This document shows positions 59,764 to 64,000 of a stretch of DNA of 64,000 nt, in pieces. How positions within the stretch are numbered: position 1 is the first letter of the stretch; each line of letters begins with the position of its first letter. Below the pieces are notes generated by a model, which ran no database searches, was not told the origin of the DNA, and worked only from the letters and a program-made list of their open reading frames with translations. The stretch is from Tahibacter soli (GTDB taxonomy: Bacteria > Pseudomonadota > Gammaproteobacteria > Xanthomonadales > Rhodanobacteraceae), in the NCBI RefSeq assembly GCF_025717065.2, contig NZ_JAOVZO020000023.1, positions 1 to 64,000 on the forward strand. The letters run 5' to 3'. The position numbers and the translations under genes are program-made.

Positions 59764-60060
59764 ATGCAGCACAACGTCCGTCTGCCCAAGCGCATCCGTG
59801 GTCAGGGCATGACCGAGTACATCATCATCGTCGCGTTGATCGCCATTGCCGCGATCGCCGTCACCAGTCTGTTCGGCGGCACGATCCGCAGCCAGATGGC
59901 CGGTATGGCGCAGGAAATGTCCGGTACCTCCGCGAACGCCCAGATCGGCAACGCGAAGGCCGCGGCTCAGAAGGCTGCGCAGAACGCGAACGACACCAAG
60001 GACAGCACCAACCTTGGCAACTTCGACAAGGCCGGCAGCAAGGTCGTCGGCGGCCAGTAA
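59764..60060 (+). CDS. Flp-family type IVb pilin
   Basis: 98 residues. The prepilin site 'RGQG-MTEYIIIVALIAIAAIAVTSLF' has Gly before the cleavage point and Glu at +3 to +5, as in Flp pilins cut by a TadV/CpaA peptidase. The mature subunit is a hydrophobic helix plus an Ala/Lys/Asn-rich tail, longer than the ~50 residues of minimal Flp. It would form the Tad pilus fibre for surface attachment. AAAGGAGAG precedes ATG 59764. First gene of the Tad locus that runs off the right edge. Confidence 0.92.
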   Translation: MQHNVRLPKRIRGQGMTEYIIIVALIAIAAIAVTSLFGGTIRSQMAGMAQEMSGTSANAQIGNAKAAAQKAAQNANDTKDSTNLGNFDKAGSKVVGGQ

Positions 60061-60206
60061 TCGGCTCGCAGAGTCCAGATCGGGTCGCCGGACACGTCGC
60101 ATGGCGCGTCCGGTGCCCTTTGAATCTTCGATGCGAAGCTAGCCGCTGACAAACAACGCGCATCGGCGCGGCTAACCCGCATCCCAAGGATTGACGGGGT
60201 GCCATC

Positions 60207-61676
60207 GTGAAGTTTTATAAATTTCAGCGCGGCAACGCCACGCTGCTGACGTTGTTCGTCTTCGCGGTCGCGGGACTGGCCGTGTTCGGCTTGTTCAACG
60301 TCGGCCAGCAGACCACCGGCAAGGTGCGCCTGCAAACCGTATCCGACGCCGCGGCCTACAGCGTCGGCACCGTGGTCGCTCGCGACCTCAACTTCAAGGC
60401 CTACACCAACCGCGCGATGGTCGCGAACCAGATCGCGATCGCGCAGATCGTCGGGCTCGCGTCGTGGGCGCAGATGTTCAACCGCGCCGCGACGAATCTT
60501 TCCTACGTCGCCACGGCGCTGTCGTGGATTCCGGTCGCGGGCCAGATCATCCTGACGATCTCGCGCGCGCTCGAGCGGGGATCGGCGATCGTCAACAACG
60601 CGATCGACCGCGCCGCGCCCGCGCTGGTCATGGCCGAGGAAGTGCTGATCACCGCGCTCGCCGAGGCGCAGCGCGCGTTCCACGTCGTCACCGTCGCGAT
60701 GGCGAAGGACACGCTCAGCACCGTCGTCGAGCAGTCCGACAGCGACATCGACACCGGCGCGCTGTGGTCGAACGCGATCTTCTGGGGTGCGTTCGTGCGC
60801 ACGTGGGAAGGACGGCAGGAACGCTACGAGGCGCAGCGCGTCGGCGACAACTCGCGCACCGGCATCGACAACCGCGAGCGCACCGCCGAGTTCCGCGACG
60901 TGACCAAGGCGAGCGGCGACCGCTTCGTCAACGGCCGCACGTACTCGTGGCTGCCGGCGATCACGATTCCGTTCCTGCTCAAGATCCGCATGGAGAAGTA
61001 CGGCGGTTCCGAAATGATGCCGGGCCGCACGCCGAGCAACCGCAACAACTATCAGTGGACCGCGATGGATTCGGTTGGCATCGAGATCGGCACGTGGCGC
61101 TGCGGCTTCTCCGGCTGCGGATTCAGAAGTTATGACGAAGTGCTGCCGATCGGCTGGGGCGCCGCGCATGCGCTGGTCACCAACAGCAGCTACTTCAACT
61201 ATCAGCAGTATCGCCGCGACCGCAACCTGTGGGGCCAGGGCACCTGGCGCCTGCCGATCACGAGCTCGCTCGGCGCCGCCGAAGAGGGCAACAACAACCT
61301 GCGCAAGACCGACGGCCTGCGTCCGTTCTACGACCTGAAGGACAAGGGACGCGTAGCCGACGACTACCTCAATCTGCAGGTGCTGCTGTTCAAGCGCGGC
61401 GACAAGATGCGCACGATGGCGACCGTGGCGGCGAACAATCCGAACTACGTCGTCGCGCCGGGCCTCAACGTCGAGGAGAAGGGCGGCATGGCGGGCAATA
61501 CGATGGGTGCGCTCGCCAAAGCCGGCGTGTACTTCTACCGGCCGAACGAAGGCGACTTCATCCGCCCGGACCGCAAACGCGAATACGGCAACCTGTACAA
61601 CCCGTACTGGCAGGTGCGCCTGATGCCGACGTCGAACGCCGAGCGCACCGCGGCGCTGGCCGTGGCGCAGTTCTAG
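60207..61676 (+). CDS. TadG-like pilus assembly protein
   Basis: 489 residues from GTG 60207. The N-terminus 'QRGNATLLTLFVFAVAGLAVFGLFNVGQQTTGKVRLQTVSDAAAYSV' is the TadG/TadE-like leader helix with the conserved G-N/G-A and the 'LQ-x-x-x-D-A-A-A' segment. The rest is a large soluble part ('RTAEFRDVTKASGDRFVNGRTYSWLPAI', 'PYWQVRLMPTS') without a von Willebrand domain. Probably a minor pilin-like protein in the envelope. 146 bases after the pilin gene, 10 bases before the next. Confidence 0.8.
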   Translation: MKFYKFQRGNATLLTLFVFAVAGLAVFGLFNVGQQTTGKVRLQTVSDAAAYSVGTVVARDLNFKAYTNRAMVANQIAIAQIVGLASWAQMFNRAATNLSYVATALSWIPVAGQIILTISRALERGSAIVNNAIDRAAPALVMAEEVLITALAEAQRAFHVVTVAMAKDTLSTVVEQSDSDIDTGALWSNAIFWGAFVRTWEGRQERYEAQRVGDNSRTGIDNRERTAEFRDVTKASGDRFVNGRTYSWLPAITIPFLLKIRMEKYGGSEMMPGRTPSNRNNYQWTAMDSVGIEIGTWRCGFSGCGFRSYDEVLPIGWGAAHALVTNSSYFNYQQYRRDRNLWGQGTWRLPITSSLGAAEEGNNNLRKTDGLRPFYDLKDKGRVADDYLNLQVLLFKRGDKMRTMATVAANNPNYVVAPGLNVEEKGGMAGNTMGALAKAGVYFYRPNEGDFIRPDRKREYGNLYNPYWQVRLMPTSNAERTAALAVAQF

Positions 61677-61686
61677 GAGACCGCCG

Positions 61687-62580
61687 ATGAAAATTCAGCA
61701 GGGATTTTCACGACAGGACGGCGCTACGCTGACCGAGTTCGCGATGGTCGCAAGCTTCGTGTTCGTGCCGATGATCGTGCTCACGATGCTGATGGGCAAG
61801 CAGATCCAGGCCAAGCACCACTACGAGCAGGCGCTGCGCTACGCCGCGTTCGAGCGCACGGTGTGGTTCGCGCAGCAGCCCAAGCACCGTCCGCCGGGCG
61901 TGACCGTGCCGGTCAAGAGCGACGTGGAGATCGGCCGCGAGATCCAGGCGCGCATGCTGTCGGACCGCAATGCGCTGATCAAGTCGAACCATCGCACCGG
62001 GCAGGTCGCCGAGAAGATGGACCCGATCCTGTACTGGAAGGACTACCAGTCGCAGACCTACAAGCCGCGCCTGACGAAGCTTTCGCAGGCGAACAACGCC
62101 GAGTACGTCAAGAACACCGAGAACAACGAGAAGGTGCCCGGCGTCGCCGGCAACGGCGTCGACGCGACGATCGACGTGCTCAAGGGACTCACCGGCTTCA
62201 GCGTGCAGACCAACGGCCTGTACCGCTCCAAGGTGACGATGGACCTGACCGACATCGACTGGATCAAGGAATTCAAGGGCCAGAACAACCAGGCGCTCGA
62301 TCTGCGCGTCGACCGCTCGGTACAGAACAACGTGTCGAACAAGGAACGCCAGCTGATGCTGCTGGCCGACGGCTGGAACATGGGCGGCCGCGAATCGACG
62401 AAGTCGCAGGTCAAGTCGCTCGTGCTGACCTCGCTGCTCGACAACGCCGCGATCCGCACGGCGCAGTCGATCGCCGGCTGGATTCCGTTCGCCAAGGAGC
62501 TCGGTCCGAGCTATCTCGAACTCGGCAAGGTCGATCCCGACGTCGTACCGAGCCATCGACTGGGGAATTTTCCGCGATGA
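61687..62580 (+). CDS. TadE-like pseudopilin
   Basis: 297 residues. 'SRQDGATLTEFAMVASFVFVPMIVLTMLMGKQIQAKHHYEQALRYAAFERTV' shows the TadE motif: G-A-x-x-x-E before a single membrane helix, then the A-x-R-Y-A-A block. The following 200 residues are unique. TadE-like proteins prime or anchor the Tad pilus. It overlaps the next gene by ATGA. Confidence 0.82.
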   Translation: MKIQQGFSRQDGATLTEFAMVASFVFVPMIVLTMLMGKQIQAKHHYEQALRYAAFERTVWFAQQPKHRPPGVTVPVKSDVEIGREIQARMLSDRNALIKSNHRTGQVAEKMDPILYWKDYQSQTYKPRLTKLSQANNAEYVKNTENNEKVPGVAGNGVDATIDVLKGLTGFSVQTNGLYRSKVTMDLTDIDWIKEFKGQNNQALDLRVDRSVQNNVSNKERQLMLLADGWNMGGRESTKSQVKSLVLTSLLDNAAIRTAQSIAGWIPFAKELGPSYLELGKVDPDVVPSHRLGNFPR

Positions 62581-63275
62581 ATACGCGCACGATGGCAAGA
62601 CTGCTCGGCGCCGCGCTGGCCCTGTTCGCGTCGGTCGCCGGCGCGAAGACCACGTTTCCCGCACCTGACGACGCGGTGCTGACGTCGGTCGGCGACAACA
62701 TGGAACTCAACGGCGTCACGATGTCGGCGTGGGAACTGCGCAGCGAGAACCCGCCGAACGAAGTGCTGGAGTTCTACCGGCGCTACTGGGCCAAGGGCGG
62801 TCCCGACGGCGGCAAGGCCTATGTCGAGAACAAGCTCGGCAACTGGACCATCATTACCCATGTGGAAGGCGGCAACGTGTATACCGCGCAGGTGCAGGCC
62901 GACGAAGCCGGCAAGGGCGCGGTCGGGCTGCTCGGCATCAGCAACCTGCTCAAGCGCGCCGACGTCGCTGGCAAGAAACTCGGCGAAGACTTTCCCAAGC
63001 CCGCCGGCAGCACGGTGCAGAACGATCTCGTCGCGCAGGACCAGGGCGTGCAAAGCCGCACGATCCTGTTGCAGAACCCGACGTCGGTCAAACAGAACAT
63101 CCAGTTCTACATCGACTACTTCGAACGCAACGGCTGGGTGATCGAGGAAGGCGCGCGCATCGTCGACGGCGACGTCGGCGTGGTGATCGCCTCGCGCGGC
63201 TCCGATCGCTGGCAGCTGACGTTTTCGCCGTCCGAGCGGTCGACGGCGATGGTCGCGGTGCTGGAGGAACGATGA
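62577..63275 (+). CDS. Exported protein of the Tad locus, function unknown
   Basis: 232 residues with a signal peptide ('ARLLGAALALFASVAGA'). It contains no cysteine; the middle and end look like two alpha/beta units ('NEVLEFYRRYWAKGG...' and 'QNIQFYIDYFERNGWVIEEG...VIASRGSDRWQLTFSPSE') that resemble each other, suggesting an internal duplication. Not matched to a named Tad component. Overlaps both neighbours by ATGA, so it is expressed with the pilus genes and probably works in the periplasm. Confidence 0.7.
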   Translation: MNTRTMARLLGAALALFASVAGAKTTFPAPDDAVLTSVGDNMELNGVTMSAWELRSENPPNEVLEFYRRYWAKGGPDGGKAYVENKLGNWTIITHVEGGNVYTAQVQADEAGKGAVGLLGISNLLKRADVAGKKLGEDFPKPAGSTVQNDLVAQDQGVQSRTILLQNPTSVKQNIQFYIDYFERNGWVIEEGARIVDGDVGVVIASRGSDRWQLTFSPSERSTAMVAVLEER

Positions 63276-63466
63276 ACAGGCGCACGCAGAGAGGCGCGGT
63301 GATGTTCGAGTACTACGTGCTCGCCGCGTTCGTGGTCATTGCGGTGCTGACGCCGGTGTACGACAACAAGACCGCGCCGGTGCTGCTGATGGAAGCGATC
63401 AAGGAGGTCTACGCCAGCTTCAGCTACGCGGTGAGCCTGTCGCGCCTGCCGGTGAATTTCTGGTGA
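63272..63466 (+). CDS. Small Flp/pilin-like protein
   Basis: 64 residues. 'QRGAVMFEYYVLAAFVVIAVLTPVY' has the prepilin pattern G-[A]-V-M-F-E-Y with Glu five residues after the cleavage Gly and a single hydrophobic helix. It therefore looks like a second, minor type IVb pilin or a reduced TadE. ATGA overlap with the preceding gene. Confidence 0.65.
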   Translation: MNRRTQRGAVMFEYYVLAAFVVIAVLTPVYDNKTAPVLLMEAIKEVYASFSYAVSLSRLPVNFW

Positions 63467-63475
63467 TGCCGTCAA

Positions 63476-63498
63476 CGCCGCGCCCGACGGGCGCGGCG
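63476..63498 (+). terminator. Perfect 10-bp GC hairpin
   Basis: CGCCGCGCCC (63476-63485), loop GAC, GGGCGCGGCG (63489-63498), ten bases after the stop of the small pilin-like gene. Without a T-run it may attenuate rather than stop transcription towards cpaB. Confidence 0.45.
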
Positions 63499-63599
63499 CG
63501 GGCGAGGGGGTCGTACGCGATTCTTCGGAAGGCGTCGCGTCGATGTGAAGTGCAATGCGGTGCGCGCACGAGCGCGCGCCGGAACGTGTCGAGGTCGGT

Positions 63600-64000
63600 A
63601 TGAGCGGTTTGGTCGATAAAGTCCGCGCGGGCGCGCGCAGTTGGGGTCTTCTGGCCGGCGCGCTCGTGCTCGGCCTCATGGCGTTCGCGATGAGCGCCTG
63701 GTATCTGCAGCGGCGGCAGGTCGCGATCGAGAACGAGCTGATGGGGCAGCAGGGCGAGCGCCGCCAGGTGGTCGTCGCGCTGACCGACCTCAAGCCCGGC
63801 GTCGTCATCAGCTCGCAGAACATGGCGGTCGGCGAAGTGCCGGTCAAGCACCTGTCGGCGGCCGCGGTGACGCCCGAAGAATTCAAGATGTTCGACGGCA
63901 AGGTGCTCACCTCGGCGATGAGCGAGGGCGAAATCCTGCTCAATCATTTCGTCTCCGGCATCGGCGCCGAGCGTTTCTCCGACCTTCTGACCGAAGGCGA
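63600..64000 (+). CDS. cpaB: Flp pilus assembly protein CpaB (cut by right edge)
   Basis: First 133 residues from ATG 63600; the frame is open to the end of the window. One membrane helix (about 16-36, 'LLAGALVLGLMAFAMSAWY') is followed by an SAF domain: 'RRQVVVALTDLKPGVVISSQNMAVGEVPV' and 'DGKVLTSAMSEGEILLNHFVS' match CpaB/RcpC, a periplasmic protein needed for Tad pilus secretin function. The rest of the locus (secretin, ATPases, TadB/C) should lie to the right. Confidence 0.9.
   Translation, partial: MSGLVDKVRAGARSWGLLAGALVLGLMAFAMSAWYLQRRQVAIENELMGQQGERRQVVVALTDLKPGVVISSQNMAVGEVPVKHLSAAAVTPEEFKMFDGKVLTSAMSEGEILLNHFVSGIGAERFSDLLTEG

Overview
The window comes from a GC-rich (about 68-70 % by eye) gammaproteobacterial chromosome, most likely Xanthomonadales and probably Rhodanobacteraceae (Dokdonella/Tahibacter/Rudaea-like) or Lysobacter-like. 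The reasons are the gene order prfB-lysS and smc-zipA, two DUF3011 proteins, a secreted protein ending in an 'LFRDDFE'-type tail, 'VIPAKAGIQ'-type repeat DNA and an extensive LacI-controlled pectin/uronate locus. No tRNA, rRNA, CRISPR array, transposase or phage gene was seen.

Layout. 1-482: tail of a TRAP transporter large permease. 508-1314: a large two-armed inverted repeat built from hairpins, no gene. 1444-12344: housekeeping genes: prfB with its programmed +1 frameshift, lysS, an O-antigen-ligase-like protein, a secreted protein, YciI, BolA, a parvulin-type lipoprotein, smc and zipA. 12391-14187: a secreted protein and a small membrane protein. 14229-15140: three tandem precursor-like peptides with a shared leader and a double-glycine motif. 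15241-23376: a two-component system and a tripartite RND efflux pump, all on the minus strand. 23573-23929: a VOC protein.

23949-34562 and 46585-54094 are two halves of one pectin/uronate utilisation locus: KDG kinase, TonB receptor, pectin methylesterase, pectate lyase, hydratase-family protein and TRAP transporter on one side; fructuronate reductase, LacI regulator, KduI, KduD and a rhamnogalacturonan-acetylesterase/cupin fusion on the other. The strictly conserved 10-mer TGACACCGGT (or its complement) occurs at six places, five of them in the promoters of this locus. In three it lies between the -35 and -10 boxes, and one of those is in front of the LacI gene itself. This points to a self-regulating local repressor.

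Between the two halves sits an unrelated block. 34519-43149 is a tightly overlapping seven-gene minus-strand operon: c-haem-motif lipoprotein, GT8-like glycosyltransferase, GTP cyclohydrolase II fused to a RibD-type reductase, an unrecognised 443-residue protein, a WD-repeat protein, a sulfotransferase and an ATP-grasp-like protein. A VioB-type ferritin-like protein is divergent from it (43417-44451). GTP cyclohydrolase II plus a WD-repeat protein recalls the toxoflavin (7-azapteridine) pathway, but the partner genes differ, so this is the best candidate for an undescribed biosynthetic system. Next to it, 44452-46584 is AT-rich foreign-looking DNA carrying an overlapping pair: a DUF3010-like protein and a Ser/Thr protein kinase.

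54204-59169 holds DUF3011/EF-hand secreted proteins and a spermidine-synthase-like membrane protein that is frameshifted here. 59764-64000 is the start of a Tad/Flp pilus locus (Flp pilin, TadG/TadE-like proteins, a second tiny pilin-like protein, CpaB cut by the right edge).
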